41,031 nt of DNA from Actinomycetes bacterium. Lineage in GTDB: Bacteria > Actinomycetota > Actinomycetes > Streptosporangiales > Streptosporangiaceae. Under the pieces are notes generated by a model. That model was given only the letters and a program-made list of their open reading frames with translations, was not told where the DNA came from and ran no database searches. This document shows positions 24,129 through 33,829 of the stretch, piece by piece. Where the stretch lies: positions 1-41,031 of the forward strand of contig JAOPYO010000380.1 in assembly GCA_025964575.1 (NCBI GenBank), given 5' to 3'. Position numbers and translations under genes: made by a program. Position 1 is the stretch's first letter; each line of letters opens with the position of its first letter.

Positions 24129-24683
24129 ATGCACCGTCGATTCAGAAGTCCGGAGCGAGCACAGCGACGCGGAGACGCGTTCGGACCTCAGTGGGGTCCA
24201 GGGTTCGGACCCCGGCACCCTGGCCGGGGACGTGGCCGTCGCACCAAGCGCGGCAACGTCCGGGCCGCGATCCTGGCCCTGCTGGCCGAACGGCCCATGC
24301 ACGGCTACGAGATGATCCAGGAGCTAGAGAGCCGCACCGGCGGCGTCTGGCGACCCAGCCCCGGCTCGGTCTACCCCACCCTTCAACTACTGGAGGACGA
24401 GAGCCTGGTCACCAGCGAGGAGCAGTCCGGCAAGCGGTTGTTCGCGCTGACCGACACCGGCCGGGCCGAGGCCGGGCAGCAGACGGTGGCCCCGTGGGAC
24501 GAGGTCTCCGAGGAGGCCGGCGAGAACGCGACGCACGCCCGTGAGGCCGTCGGCCAACTGGTCATGGCGCTCCACCAGGTCATGGTGGCCGGCACCGAGG
24601 ACCAGAAGGCCCAGGCCCTGGACGTCATCTCCGACGCCCGCCGCCGCCTCTACGGCATCCTCGCCGACGACGCCGGCGAATGA
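24129..24683 (+). CDS. PadR-family transcriptional regulator
   Basis: A 184-residue protein with a basic Arg/Gly-rich start, the PadR winged helix (GNVRAAILALLAERPMHGYEMIQELESRTGGVWRPSPGSVYPTLQLLEDESLV, with GKRLFALTDTGR forming the wing), and a helical C-terminal part suited to dimerisation. PadR repressors often respond to phenolic compounds or antimicrobials, but no target gene is adjacent. The start is ATG 24129-24131, eight bases after AGGAGGG; an earlier in-frame GTG lacks such a site. It probably represses itself through the palindrome at 24057-24074. Confidence 0.93.
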   Translation: MHRRFRSPERAQRRGDAFGPQWGPGFGPRHPGRGRGRRTKRGNVRAAILALLAERPMHGYEMIQELESRTGGVWRPSPGSVYPTLQLLEDESLVTSEEQSGKRLFALTDTGRAEAGQQTVAPWDEVSEEAGENATHAREAVGQLVMALHQVMVAGTEDQKAQALDVISDARRRLYGILADDAGE

Positions 24684-24716
24684 TCCGGGCATGAACCCGT
24701 CCGCGGGACGCGCCCC

Positions 24717-24748
24717 CTCGCCCCGGCAGATATCTCTGCCGGGGCGAG
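24717..24748. terminator. Bidirectional terminator between padR and kinase 1
   Basis: A 14-base perfect stem (CTCGCCCCGGCAGA with TCTGCCGGGGCGAG) and a TATC loop, midway between convergent genes. Confidence 0.88.
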
Positions 24749-24765
24749 AGTCGTCAGTAGGGCCC

Positions 24766-26496
24766 TCAGGGGAAGGCGATCAGGCGGGCCACCCGGTCGG
24801 GCACGTACAGCGCCTGCCATACGTAGAGCCCGAGGTCGGCCTGCTTGAGGCCCACGCGCACCGGCAGCGTGGTCTCGATCCGGATCAGGTAGGACGCGCC
24901 GGCCGGCATGTACTGGTCGCCGTCCTGGATGGTCGGTGCGGCCGAGCCCCCCAGCAGCCCAATGATCTTTTGCTCATTGGTCAGCGTGCAGCTGTCCTTG
25001 GGCGCCCCGGCCTGCGGCATGCACCGGGTTCGCAAGGTCTGGGGGACCACGTCGCGTTTCACGAACAGGTCGGCGGGACCGCTGCTCAGATCGGGGAGCA
25101 GGACCGGCCTGCTGAGGGTGTTCGTCAGCACGTAATCGGCGTAGGCGTAGGTCTGCCCGGCGGGCGCGGGCGTCCCCGTCTTCCGCAACGGCCGATCAGC
25201 AGCCCCGCCCCCCGCCGCCGCCAGCCTGAGCGCGTTCACCTCGCCCTGAGTCGCGTTCACCGTGATCGCCTGGCCCGTCTTGGGCGTATCCACGGGACCG
25301 ATCTCACCGACCGACATCGGGTTCACCGAGCTGCTCTCATGCCCTTTTTGCGGCCGGGAACCCGCTGAGTCCGACCAGAAGAGCACAGCCGCGGCCACCC
25401 CGGCGGCGACGATCAGAGAGCCTGCTCCCAATCCGACGTTGCGCATCGTCGTCCGTCGTCCGGACCGCCTGGCCTCCCAGGCCAGCCGCCTCTCGTGGGC
25501 GCGAGCGGCCCCGTGGCCGATCCGCACCTCAATTCCGATGTCGCCCGGGTTCGTTGTGCCGGCATCTCCCGGCTGGGCGCCGGTAACGGCGGGGTGGGTT
25601 CCGGTGTCGGCCGTGCGGGCGCCCCCGGTTCCTGGATACGCGCCCACCGCGCGGGTGGCGACGGGCGGCCGGGCCGGAAACGAACCCTCGCCGGTGCCCA
25701 GCAGGTGCATCAGGACGTACTGCGAGGACGGACGCTCACGCGGGTCCTTGACCAGGCACTCGAAGACGAGCTGCCGCAGCCGCCCCTCGAGGATTCCGAG
25801 GTGGGGTTCCTCGTGCAGAATCCGGGTGATCACGATCGGGATGGAGTCTGCGCCGAAGGGCGGCAGGGCGCACGAGGCGTACACCATGGTGGCGCCCCAG
25901 GCCCAGACGTCGACGGCGGCGGTGAGGTCGTGGCCGGACAGTTGCTCGGGAGCCATGTACGCGGGAGTGCCGATGACCCCGCTGGACGCCGAAGTCTCGG
26001 CGTTCAGTGCCCGGGCGATTCCGAAGTCGATGACCCGCGCGCCATCGGGGCCGAGCAGGACGTTGCTCGGCTTGAAATCCCGGTGCACCACGCCGGCCTG
26101 ATGGATAGCGGTGAGCGCCGTCGCCGTGGTGATGGCCAGCCGATTGAGCACATCGCCGGAGCGTGGTCCGTGAATCTCCACCGCGTCCCGGAGCGACGGC
26201 CCCTGGATGTACTCACTGACGATGTACGGAGCGTCGCCCTCGACGTCGGCGGCCAGGATCCGAGCCGTGCAGAACGGATCCACCCTCTGCGCGGCCGCCA
26301 ACGCCTTGGTGAAGTTGTCCCTGGTCCGGGCCTCCTCACTGAGCCGGGCGTGTAGCAGCTTGACTGCTACCACCTCTCCAGAGGACGACTCGCCCCGGTA
26401 GACGACCCCCTGGCCGCCCGCCCCCAGCCGCCCCGTCAGCCGAAAGTTCCCCAGGCGCTGCGGATCGCTCCGTCGCAGCGGCTCAACTTCCAGCAT
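24766..26496 (-). CDS. Receptor-type Ser/Thr protein kinase 1
   Basis: A 576-residue PknB-like kinase. Gly-loop LGAGGQGVVYRG is at about 24-35, catalytic Lys46 (VAVKLL), HRDFKPSN at 138-145, DFG at 157-159 and GTPAYMAPEQL after it. A Pro/Thr/Gly-rich linker leads to one membrane helix at about residues 345-365, then an outer domain of about 200 residues. That domain has two Cys close together (RTRCMPQAGAPKDSCTL) likely to form a disulfide, and strands resembling the DUF4352 type. The start is ATG 26494-26496, six bases after GAGGAG; a GTG six codons upstream has no ribosome binding site. Substrates are unknown. Confidence 0.93.
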   Translation of the reverse strand: MLEVEPLRRSDPQRLGNFRLTGRLGAGGQGVVYRGESSSGEVVAVKLLHARLSEEARTRDNFTKALAAAQRVDPFCTARILAADVEGDAPYIVSEYIQGPSLRDAVEIHGPRSGDVLNRLAITTATALTAIHQAGVVHRDFKPSNVLLGPDGARVIDFGIARALNAETSASSGVIGTPAYMAPEQLSGHDLTAAVDVWAWGATMVYASCALPPFGADSIPIVITRILHEEPHLGILEGRLRQLVFECLVKDPRERPSSQYVLMHLLGTGEGSFPARPPVATRAVGAYPGTGGARTADTGTHPAVTGAQPGDAGTTNPGDIGIEVRIGHGAARAHERRLAWEARRSGRRTTMRNVGLGAGSLIVAAGVAAAVLFWSDSAGSRPQKGHESSSVNPMSVGEIGPVDTPKTGQAITVNATQGEVNALRLAAAGGGAADRPLRKTGTPAPAGQTYAYADYVLTNTLSRPVLLPDLSSGPADLFVKRDVVPQTLRTRCMPQAGAPKDSCTLTNEQKIIGLLGGSAAPTIQDGDQYMPAGASYLIRIETTLPVRVGLKQADLGLYVWQALYVPDRVARLIAFP

Positions 26497-26653
26497 CGTG
26501 GGCTCCTCAGTCACCTCTAGTCACAAAGCTCGCACCATTTTGGCGGAATTGGACTGTGAGGTTGACCGCGACCCCCTGATTCATCCGCATATGACGAAAA
26601 AAGGACCCGAAACGTAGATCCAAAAGAAAAGCGAATTCCTTTCACATTTTCGG

Positions 26654-27472
26654 TCAGGACACCGACGCTTCGAGCGAATCGGCCAGAGAACAGAGGAACT
26701 CCACGACCCCGGCGGGACCATCGACGATCAGATCGGCCCGCTCGGCCACCGCGGTCACCTCGGTGGAGCCGCTACAGACCTTGACGCCGGGGATGCCCTC
26801 GGCCCGCAACGCCTCCACGGCGTCGAAGGCGGGCAGATCGCCGAGATCGTCGCCGGCGTACAGCACGGACCTCGCCCCGCGCTCGGCCACGATGGCGCGC
26901 AGGGCGATTCCCTTGTCCATCCCGGGCGGCCGGAGTTCGAGCACGAGCCTGCCGGGCTCTACGATCAGCCCGTGCCGCTCGGCGAGCGCGACCAGGAGGC
27001 TTCGCAGCCGCCCGAGGGCGACCTCCGGCTCGGCCGCGCGCCGGGTGTGGACGGCGAGCGCATGCCCCTTGTCCTCGATGAAGACCCCCGGGGGTGCGCC
27101 TGCGGCCTCCAGCACGCGGGGCAGCTTGGCGCGCACCTCGGCCACCCCGGGTGGCGGCTCGGGGACGGTCAGCCTTCCTGACTCCCAGCGCTCCAGGCCG
27201 TACTGCCCGAGCACGATGAGCCCGTCGACGCCCTCGAAGCCGCCGTACTCCACCGCGACGGCCGCCGGTCGGCCGGTGATGATGACCACCGCACCCACCA
27301 GCGGCGCCACACGGGCCAGCGCCGGCGCCGCCTGAGGATGGGCTCGGGCCGCCGCTGGATCGTCCACGATCGGAGCGAGAACGCCGTCGAAGTCGAAGGC
27401 GAGAAGCGCGTCACCGGGACTCTTCCGGATCGCCGCGAGCCCTTCGGCGCCTTCAGGGGTGTGAGGGTTCAT
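26654..27472 (-). CDS. otsB: Trehalose-6-phosphate phosphatase
   Basis: It removes phosphate from trehalose 6-phosphate, giving trehalose. The 272-residue HAD-type enzyme has the nucleophile motif LAFDFDGVLAPI, motif 2 VVIITGR, the cap region (GLIVEPGRLVLELRPPGMDKGIAL, with the HAD Lys) and motif 4 VLYAGDDLGDLPAF. The start is set at ATG 27470-27472 (MNPHTPEG). It is 19 bases downstream of the DUF3263 stop, so the two probably form an operon; the longer open frame overlapping that gene is rejected. otsA for the previous step is at 38059-39498, on the same strand but separate. Confidence 0.92.
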   Translation of the reverse strand: MNPHTPEGAEGLAAIRKSPGDALLAFDFDGVLAPIVDDPAAARAHPQAAPALARVAPLVGAVVIITGRPAAVAVEYGGFEGVDGLIVLGQYGLERWESGRLTVPEPPPGVAEVRAKLPRVLEAAGAPPGVFIEDKGHALAVHTRRAAEPEVALGRLRSLLVALAERHGLIVEPGRLVLELRPPGMDKGIALRAIVAERGARSVLYAGDDLGDLPAFDAVEALRAEGIPGVKVCSGSTEVTAVAERADLIVDGPAGVVEFLCSLADSLEASVS

Positions 27473-27491
27473 GTGACCATAGTCGGCCACG

Positions 27492-27818
27492 TCAGGGCTG
27501 GATGCCGAATCGCCGTGCGGCGCGTTTCCGCTGCCGCTGGGACCGCATCCGGAGAAGGCGCTTGACGAGCATGGGGTCGTGCTCAAGTGCCTCGGGTCGC
27601 TCGATCAACACATTGAGAAGTTGGTAGTACCGCGTCGCCGACATGTCGAACAGCTCACGGATGGCTTGCTCCTTGGCCCCGGCGTACTTCCACCACTGCC
27701 TCTCGTAGGCGAGGATCTGGGGGTCTCGCTCGGACAGGAGGTCGGTAGGGAACTCGTTGGGATTGTCTACTGGGCCTTCATTGTCAGGGCCATCTCCCGA
27801 GGCGTTAGCCGCTCGCAT
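27492..27818 (-). CDS. DUF3263 protein upstream of otsB
   Basis: A 108-residue soluble protein. The conserved DUF3263 core is clear: LSERDPQILAYERQWWKYAG, KEQAIRELFDMSATRYYQ, LNVLIERPEALEHDPMLVKR and a basic end (RMRSQRQRKRAARRFG). The KEQAIRELF-x5-RYYQ part looks like a helix-turn-helix of the sigma-region type, so a DNA-binding role is plausible but unproven. The start is ATG 27816-27818, five bases after GAGGGG; an ATG 18 codons upstream lacks a ribosome binding site. Confidence 0.82.
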   Translation of the reverse strand: MRAANASGDGPDNEGPVDNPNEFPTDLLSERDPQILAYERQWWKYAGAKEQAIRELFDMSATRYYQLLNVLIERPEALEHDPMLVKRLLRMRSQRQRKRAARRFGIQP

Positions 27819-28058
27819 CAGGTCCCCTCTTGTGGGTTCTAGTCCCGGTCGTCCGGGTTCGGCCGGTGTCATGCTACGCGTCCCGACCGACGACTTCTGG
27901 TGTTCTCACGGAACGCCGCTCCCGGTCCCCGCCCGGGCCGATACGCCTGGGGCGAGTCTCCATCAAGGGGCCCGGCGGTGAACCTGCGGCGGTCAGATAC
28001 CGAAGGTAAGGGACAAGTAAAGCGGGACGTGGTTCCGTGTATACGGCATGATCTCCCC

Positions 28059-29156
28059 ATGGGTTTTACGCGCTCTGACTGGCGACTGATCGGGCTGGCC
28101 GGCATCATCACGCTGGCCGCGGGGATTACCTACTACGGGAGTCTGGGCGGCACGATCGCGCCCTTCGTCATCTCCGCACTCGCGCTCGCGCTGCTGGCCA
28201 GCCTGGTCGGCCGGAGCGTGGAGGCACTCGGCGACCGGCTGGGCGCCGGGGCCACCGGCGTGGTGCAGAGTGCGCTGGGCAATCTGCCCGAGCTGTTCGT
28301 CGTGCTGTTCGCTCTGAAAGCGAAGCTGTACGACGTCGCGACGGCCTCGCTGGTCGGCTCCATCCTGGCCAACCTGCTGCTCGTCCTGGGACTGGCCTTC
28401 CTCGTCGGCGGCATCAAGAACGGCACCCAGAAGTTTCAGAAGAGCGCAGCCCGCACCATCGCCATGCTGCTGGTGCTGTCGGTCGCGGCGCTGGTCGTGC
28501 CCGCACTCACGTTCGCGCTGCACACCCCGGCCCGGGAGCATGAGCGCGCTCTGTCGATCGTGGTGTCGCTGCTGCTGCTCGGGTTGTTCGTCGCCTCGCT
28601 GCCGGGGGCCCTGAAGCGGCAGAAGGCCACTGAGGAGCCCGCCGAGGAGACGCCTGCCACCGAGGCCGCATCGGCCGCCGAGGGGCTCCACGGACCGAAC
28701 TGGCCGCTGGCGGTCGCGATCGGCATGCTGGCCATCACGGGCATCGGTGCCGCATTCGTCTCCGACTGGTTCGTCGGGGGCCTCACCCCGGCGATGGACG
28801 CCATGGGCATCTCGCAGGCGTTCGCCGGTCTGGTGATCGTCGCCATCGCCGGCAACGCGGTGGAGAACGTGGTCGGCATCCAGCTGGCCGCCAGGAACCA
28901 GTCCGACTACGCCCTGCAGGTGATCCTGCAGAGCCCACTGCAGATCGCGCTCGTGGTCACGCCCGCGCTGGTGCTGCTGTCACCGCTGGTCGGCGCGTCC
29001 TTCACCCTGGTCCTGTCGCCGCTGCTCATCGCGGTGCTGATCCTGGCCGTGCTGGTGACCGTGGTGGTGGTGCTGGACGGCGAGTCGAACTGGCTCGAGG
29101 GCGCCACGCTGATCGTGTTGTACTGCATCATCGCCGCCGCGTTCTGGTGGGGCTAG
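28059..29156 (+). CDS. CaCA-superfamily cation/proton antiporter (Cax/ChaA-like)
   Basis: A 365-residue membrane protein with about eleven helices in two inverted halves, each with the alpha-repeat signature: GVVQSALGNLPELFVVLFALK in the first and GLVIVAIAGNAVENVVGIQLA in the second. The central acidic loop (EEPAEETPATEAASAAEG) is typical of Ca2+/H+ exchangers. It probably exports Ca2+ in exchange for protons; the ion is inferred from family. The start is ATG 28059-28061 (MGFTRSDW); no clear ribosome binding site is present, and upstream in-frame codons are hydrophilic and unlike the family. It is divergent from DUF3263. Confidence 0.9.
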   Translation: MGFTRSDWRLIGLAGIITLAAGITYYGSLGGTIAPFVISALALALLASLVGRSVEALGDRLGAGATGVVQSALGNLPELFVVLFALKAKLYDVATASLVGSILANLLLVLGLAFLVGGIKNGTQKFQKSAARTIAMLLVLSVAALVVPALTFALHTPAREHERALSIVVSLLLLGLFVASLPGALKRQKATEEPAEETPATEAASAAEGLHGPNWPLAVAIGMLAITGIGAAFVSDWFVGGLTPAMDAMGISQAFAGLVIVAIAGNAVENVVGIQLAARNQSDYALQVILQSPLQIALVVTPALVLLSPLVGASFTLVLSPLLIAVLILAVLVTVVVVLDGESNWLEGATLIVLYCIIAAAFWWG

Positions 29157-29164
29157 CGGGTGCC

Positions 29165-29722
29165 CTAGTCGGCGGCTTCGGCCTCTTCGAAGATCTTGAC
29201 GATGCCGTCCGGGTCCATCGGGGCCTGGGCTGCCGCGTGGGTGAACCGCTTGAGCAGCAGGGCGAACTGGACTCGTTCCTCTTCGGTCCAGTCCGCTGTG
29301 ATCTCGGCCAGATAGGCCATCCGGAAGCGATGGGCCACCTGCCGTACCCGCCGGCCGGCATCGGTCAACTGCAGATTGGCCCGGCGCGCGTCGACCGGTG
29401 AGGGGCGGCGGGAGACCAGGCCGGCGTCGATGGCATGACCGACCAGGCGGCTCGCGGTCGAAGGGTCGATCTCCAATCGGTCGGCGACCGCGCCCACGGT
29501 CACCTCATCCGTGCTCGTACAGGACGGATCGGCGCTCAGACCGGCGACCGCGTGCACCACCATCAGGTTCGACATCTGCAGCGGCCGGGAACCCTCCGTC
29601 TGCTCCCGGATCTTGCGCATCAGGTCAGGCTTGGCCCATACCCGTCGCAGGTGAAAGACCGCTAGCCCGATCTCGACGAGAACCGGGTCGAACGGGTCAG
29701 CGGAGACATCGTTCGTCTCCAT
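29165..29722 (-). CDS. MarR-family transcriptional regulator
   Basis: A 185-residue protein with a MarR winged helix ([51 protein letters not shown]) flanked by dimerisation helices. The start is ATG 29720-29722, five bases after GGAGG. It is divergent from an MFS drug exporter gene, and repeated palindromes lie between them, the usual layout for a repressor of an efflux pump. Confidence 0.92.
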   Translation of the reverse strand: METNDVSADPFDPVLVEIGLAVFHLRRVWAKPDLMRKIREQTEGSRPLQMSNLMVVHAVAGLSADPSCTSTDEVTVGAVADRLEIDPSTASRLVGHAIDAGLVSRRPSPVDARRANLQLTDAGRRVRQVAHRFRMAYLAEITADWTEEERVQFALLLKRFTHAAAQAPMDPDGIVKIFEEAEAAD

Positions 29723-29755
29723 CCGGGCCTCCTGTTTGATGCTTGCACAATACAG

Positions 29756-29794
29756 ATGTACGGTACATATGACCGCTATACATGCACGGTACAC
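29756..29794. promoter_or_regulatory. Two operator-like repeats between marR and the MFS gene
   Basis: ATGTACGGTACAT (29756-29768) is a perfect inverted repeat around a central G. ATGCACGGTACAC (29782-29794) matches it at 11 of 13 positions, 26 bases further on. Spaced sites like these suit paired MarR dimers controlling both directions. Confidence 0.6.
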
Positions 29795-29818
29795 GCAGTT
29801 ATGCGCACGAGGGAATCG

Positions 29819-31417
29819 ATGAGCAACCAGACCCCCCCGTCGGTGACCCCGAAAACCGAGGACTCACCGGCAATCCTGAGCCACCGGCAGACACTGATCG
29901 TGTTGTCCGGGCTCATGCTCGGCATGCTACTGGCCGCGCTCGACCAGATGATCGTCTCAACGGCGCTACCCACCATCGTCAAGGATCTGCACGGCCTGGA
30001 ACACATCTCCTGGGTCGTGACGGCGTATCTGCTCGCCTCGACCGTGGCCATGCCCTTGTACGGCAAACTCGGCGACCAGTACGGGCGCAAGCCGATCTTC
30101 ATCTTCGTGATCGTTGTCTTCCTCGTTGGATCAGTCCTGTGCGGACTGGCCCAGTCGATGACGCAACTGATCCTCTTCCGGGCCGTCCAGGGGCTCGGTG
30201 GTGGCGGGCTCATGCTGAGTGCCATGGCCATCATCGCCGACGTCGTCCCGCCCCGTGACCGTGGCCGCTACCAGGGCTTTTTCGGCGCGGTCTTCGGCCT
30301 GGCCTCGGTCGCCGGCCCGCTCGTCGGCGGCTTCTTCACCGACCATCTCACCTGGCGCTGGATCTTCTACATCAACATGCCGCTGGGCGCAGCCGCGCTG
30401 CTCGTGGCCATCTTCGGGCTCAAGCTGCACAAGCCCGGCGGCAAGCCCAAGATCGACTACCTGGGCGCTGTGCTGATCGCCGGCGCGGTGGCCTGCATCG
30501 TGCTGATGACCAGCTGGGGCGGCACGCAGTACGCCTGGGGCTCATCGACGATCATCGGCCTGGGCGTCGCCGGGGTGCTGCTCTTCGTGCTCTTCGCGTT
30601 CGCCGAGGTGCGTGCGCCCGAGCCGATCATCCCGCTGCGGCTGTTCCGCAACCGTACCTTCAGCGCGTCCAGCGGGGTCAGTTTCTTCGTGGGCTTCGCG
30701 ATGTTCGGCTGCATGTCCTTCCTGCCGCTGTTCCTGCAGATCGTGACCGGTGCGAGCGCGAGCAACTCCGGCCTCCTGCTGCTGCCGCTCATGGGCGGCC
30801 TGCTGCTCACCTCGATCGTGTCGGGATCGATCATCAGCAAGATCGGCCGCTACAAGCTCTTCCCGATCCTCGGTACCGCGGTCGCCACCGTCGGTCTGTA
30901 CCTGCTCTCCACCATGGGCGTGGACACCGGCCGACTCTCCTCCAGCCTGTACATGTTCGTGCTCGGCGGCGGACTCGGCATGGTCATGCAGACGGTCGTG
31001 CTGGCCGTCCAGAACACCATCGAGCGCCGCGACATCGGCAGCGGCACGTCCACCGTGACCTTCGCCCGACAGGTCGGCGCCTCCTTCGGAGTCGCGGTCT
31101 TCGGCGCCATCTTCAACAACCGGCTGAGCGCCGAGATCGCATCGCACCTGCCGCCCGGCGGGAAGGCTCCGGCGACCTCGTCGATCTCCCGCAAGGCGAT
31201 CGACGCCCTGCCCCCGCAGGTCCGGGACGGCATCCTGGCGTCCTTCAGTAACGCGCTGACGGACGTGTTCCGCTATGCCGTGCCGTTCCTCGTGGTGGCG
31301 TTCGCGGTCTCCTGGTTCCTCAAGGAGGAGCCGCTGCGCGGCGGTCCCGCCCTGGGCGCCTCCGCGGAGCCGACCGGCGAGGTTCAGCCCGACCCGGAGC
31401 CCGCCTCCCTCCACTGA
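29819..31417 (+). CDS. MFS multidrug efflux transporter, DHA2 (EmrB/QacA) type
   Basis: A 532-residue protein with 14 predicted helices. Family motifs are visible: [17 protein letters not shown] in helix 1, [11 protein letters not shown] (motif A) in the first cytoplasmic loop, [33 protein letters not shown] (motif B) and [23 protein letters not shown] (motif C). It should export drugs in exchange for protons. The start is ATG 29819-29821, five bases after GAGGGA. The C-terminal tail is cytoplasmic and Pro/Glu-rich. Control by the divergent MarR gene is likely. Confidence 0.95.
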   Translation: MSNQTPPSVTPKTEDSPAILSHRQTLIVLSGLMLGMLLAALDQMIVSTALPTIVKDLHGLEHISWVVTAYLLASTVAMPLYGKLGDQYGRKPIFIFVIVVFLVGSVLCGLAQSMTQLILFRAVQGLGGGGLMLSAMAIIADVVPPRDRGRYQGFFGAVFGLASVAGPLVGGFFTDHLTWRWIFYINMPLGAAALLVAIFGLKLHKPGGKPKIDYLGAVLIAGAVACIVLMTSWGGTQYAWGSSTIIGLGVAGVLLFVLFAFAEVRAPEPIIPLRLFRNRTFSASSGVSFFVGFAMFGCMSFLPLFLQIVTGASASNSGLLLLPLMGGLLLTSIVSGSIISKIGRYKLFPILGTAVATVGLYLLSTMGVDTGRLSSSLYMFVLGGGLGMVMQTVVLAVQNTIERRDIGSGTSTVTFARQVGASFGVAVFGAIFNNRLSAEIASHLPPGGKAPATSSISRKAIDALPPQVRDGILASFSNALTDVFRYAVPFLVVAFAVSWFLKEEPLRGGPALGASAEPTGEVQPDPEPASLH

Positions 31418-31427
31418 CAGACCTCCC

Positions 31428-31502
31428 GGCCGTGATCTTTGCGTCGTGCCGGAGGCGCGCGGGCAGGCTCTGCGTGTCGACACGAACTGCAAGATCACGG
31501 CC
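31428..31502. repeat. Interspersed palindromic element, copy 3 (best preserved)
   Basis: The 75-base element begins GGCCGTGATCTT and ends with its exact inverse, AAGATCACGGCC. Just inside, GCGTCGTG partly pairs with GAACTGC, and the centre holds the palindrome CGTGTCGACACG (31473-31484). It starts 11 bases after the MFS stop and ends 12 bases before the stop of the convergent subtilase gene. Confidence 0.75.
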
Positions 31503-31513
31503 AGTAGCGGTGT

Positions 31514-33829
31514 CTACCACCAAGGCGGGCGGAAATCCTCGTCGTCAACGGCCTTGGGCTGCGCGGGGCCGCCGAAAGGGTGATCCTCTGGGGCTCTCGG
31601 CCGGGCCGGCCGCCCGAACGACTCGTCCGACTCATCGTTCGACGGGGCGCTTCCGGTTCCACCGAACGGAGCATTGCCAGTCCCCTCCGGCCGCTGCGCA
31701 CGGGGCACGTTCGGCGGGCCGCCCAGGGGGCCGCTCAGGGGGTCATTGGGCGGCCCGCCCAGGGGCCTGTTCAACGGGCCGCTCGGAGGACCGTTCAGGG
31801 GGTCGGTCAACGAGGCATTCCCGGTGCCACCGAACGGACCCTCACCGGGCCTCTCCGGCCGCTCCTCGCGAGGCGCGTTGAACGGGCCGGTCAGCGGATC
31901 GTTGAGCGGGTCGTTCAACGGGCCGGTCAGTGGATCGTTCAACGGATCTACGGCCGGGAAGATGTTCGTCGGCAGGTCGTCCTGCGAGAGGTCGTCCGCC
32001 TGCGCGTCCACGGCGTCGACCTTCGCCTGGTCGCGACCGTTGTCGATTCCCGCTTGGTCGCGGCCGTTGAGCAGGCTCTGCCAGCTTTCGTCGGCCAACG
32101 GGGTGTCCGTCGTCGACTCGGGCATCGACCCCAGGTCGCCGCTCAGCGGGTCGCTGGCGAACTCAGGGGAGACGTCCCGGCCATCGCCGATCCGGAGATC
32201 GTCGCGCGGCGGGACGGCGGCCTCGTCGGTGGGCAGCCCGACGCGGAAGTCCTCGATCCGGAAGTCGTCCACGCGGCCGTTCGAGCGGTGACCGTTGCCG
32301 TTGCCGTTGTGGGCCATGGAAACCGGCACCTCGTACGGCTGAAGCGCACCAGGGTCGAACCGATCTGCGCCGTTCTGCGGTGGGGGCGGTTGGGGGACGC
32401 TCTGCCAGGTCGCGACGCCCACCGGCGCCGCGTACATCTGGGCGGCCTCCCGTGGCTCCGCCTCGGGCGGGAGGCCGGCGAAGGCCTCGACCGGCCGCCG
32501 TGGCTCGTCCGCGATCGGCTCAGGCTCGTCTCCGGGCCGACGGCGCTGTAGCCAGCCCAGCACCAGCCCGACCAGCACCAAGCCGCCGCCACCGCCCAGA
32601 ATCACGATGAGCAGCAGGTTCAGTGGCTTGTCCACGACCGACGGGGAGGCCTTGGGTGGCACCGGGGGCGGGGTGTGGGACGGCAGCCCGCCATTCTCGG
32701 ACTTATTGATGCGGTGTGCCGCGACGAGGGCGGCCCTGGCGTCGAGGACACCTGCGCCCACCCAGATGTTCCGGCCGCTCGCCGGTTTGTGCGTGGCGCC
32801 CTTCTCGATGGCCTGCTTCACCAGGTCGGTGGTGAGCTTGGGATAGCGGGACTTGATGAGTGCCGCGACCCCGGCGACCATGGCCGAGGACGGGCTGGTG
32901 CCGATGCCGGTCGAGTAGTGCGTGCCCAGGTCGTCCGCACCCACGATGTCCTTGCCCGGGGCCGCCACGGAGACATAGTCGCGATGGTTGGAACCCTTCC
33001 ACGGCTTGAAACTCCGGTCGACGGCGCCGACCGCGATGACCCCTGGATAGGCGGCGGGAAAATTCTTGGCGTTGGCCCCGGCGCCGTCGTTGCCCATCGA
33101 GGCCACGAGGACGACGTTCTTGCTCAGGGCGTATTTCACCGCCTCCTCGTCCACGGGGTTGCCGTCATAGAGGGACCTGCCACCGCCGAGCGACATGTTG
33201 ATGACGTCCGCGCCGTGGTCGACCGCGTATCAGATCCCCTTGGCGATGGAGTTGTTGTTCTGGACGACCGCGGCGTGGTTCTTCCGGATCGGATCCTCGT
33301 TCTCCCACGTGACCCGGATCGAGAGGATCTTGGCCTGGGGCGCTATCCCCATCACCCCGGAGGCCTTGCCCGGCCCGTGGCCGTGCCCGGAGATGATGCT
33401 GGCCATCAGGGTGCCGTGGCGGCCCCAGAACTTGTCGCCGAGGGCGCGGCCTCCGGTGGTGTAGTCCGGACCCTGGATGACCTGACCCGTCAGGTCGGGG
33501 TGGTGGCCGTCAACCCCGGTGTCCAGCACGGCGACCGTTATTTGGGCACCCCTGGTCCACTTCCAGGCGCCGGGTCCGTGGACTGCGTTCAGCCACCATT
33601 GGCTGGCGCGAATCCCATCCGCGGCCACGGCGGGAACGGCATGGGCGGCCTGGGCCGCCTGTGTCGCCGACTGCGCGGAATTGCCCGTGAGGGGGATGGA
33701 GGCGGCGGTAAGGATCGCCAGACCCGCGAGTGCCCCCGCGGCCGCCCGGATGCCCTGGATGCTGCGGGCGTAGAAATCGGCGCTGGAGGAGCGGGCCCGT
33801 CGGGGGCGGTGAAAGCCGGCACTGGACAT
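31514..33829 (-). pseudogene. Mycosin-like subtilase (S8 peptidase) interrupted by an in-frame TGA
   Basis: Codon 200 is TGA (33230-33232), but the same frame continues to 31514 and codes without gap for the rest of a subtilase: ...NNNSIAKGI-stop-YAVDHGADVINMSLGGG. Homologues of this segment usually have Arg, and CGA to TGA is one change. The catalytic triad is Asp103 (VLDTGVDGHHPDL), His138 (GRHGTLMAS) and Ser about 312 (GTSPSSAMVAG). A signal or anchor helix is at about 28-48 and a membrane helix at about 403-427; a long Pro/Asn/Gly tail follows. The architecture resembles mycosins, but no type VII secretion gene is near. The part after the stop has no ribosome binding site at its first ATG, so it is a nonsense mutant, a sequencing error, or a case of readthrough. 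Confidence 0.85.
31700..31948. repeat. Repeats coding the NDPL/TGPL tail of the subtilase
   Basis: Two tandem copies of a 36-base unit lie at 31881-31916 and 31917-31948 (partial), beginning AACGGGCCGGTCAG. Degenerate related units continue to about 31700. They code alternating NDPL, TGPL and GGPP blocks. Confidence 0.7.

Noticed and set aside
30542..31498. Minus-strand frame of 318 codons opposite the MFS gene
   Set aside because: Arg/Gly/Glu-rich shadow, running into repeat copy 3; no ribosome binding site or family.
31514..33196. Treating the second half of the subtilase as a separate gene starting at ATG 33194-33196
   Set aside because: It would lack the catalytic Asp and His, has no ribosome binding site, and is in the same frame as the first half.
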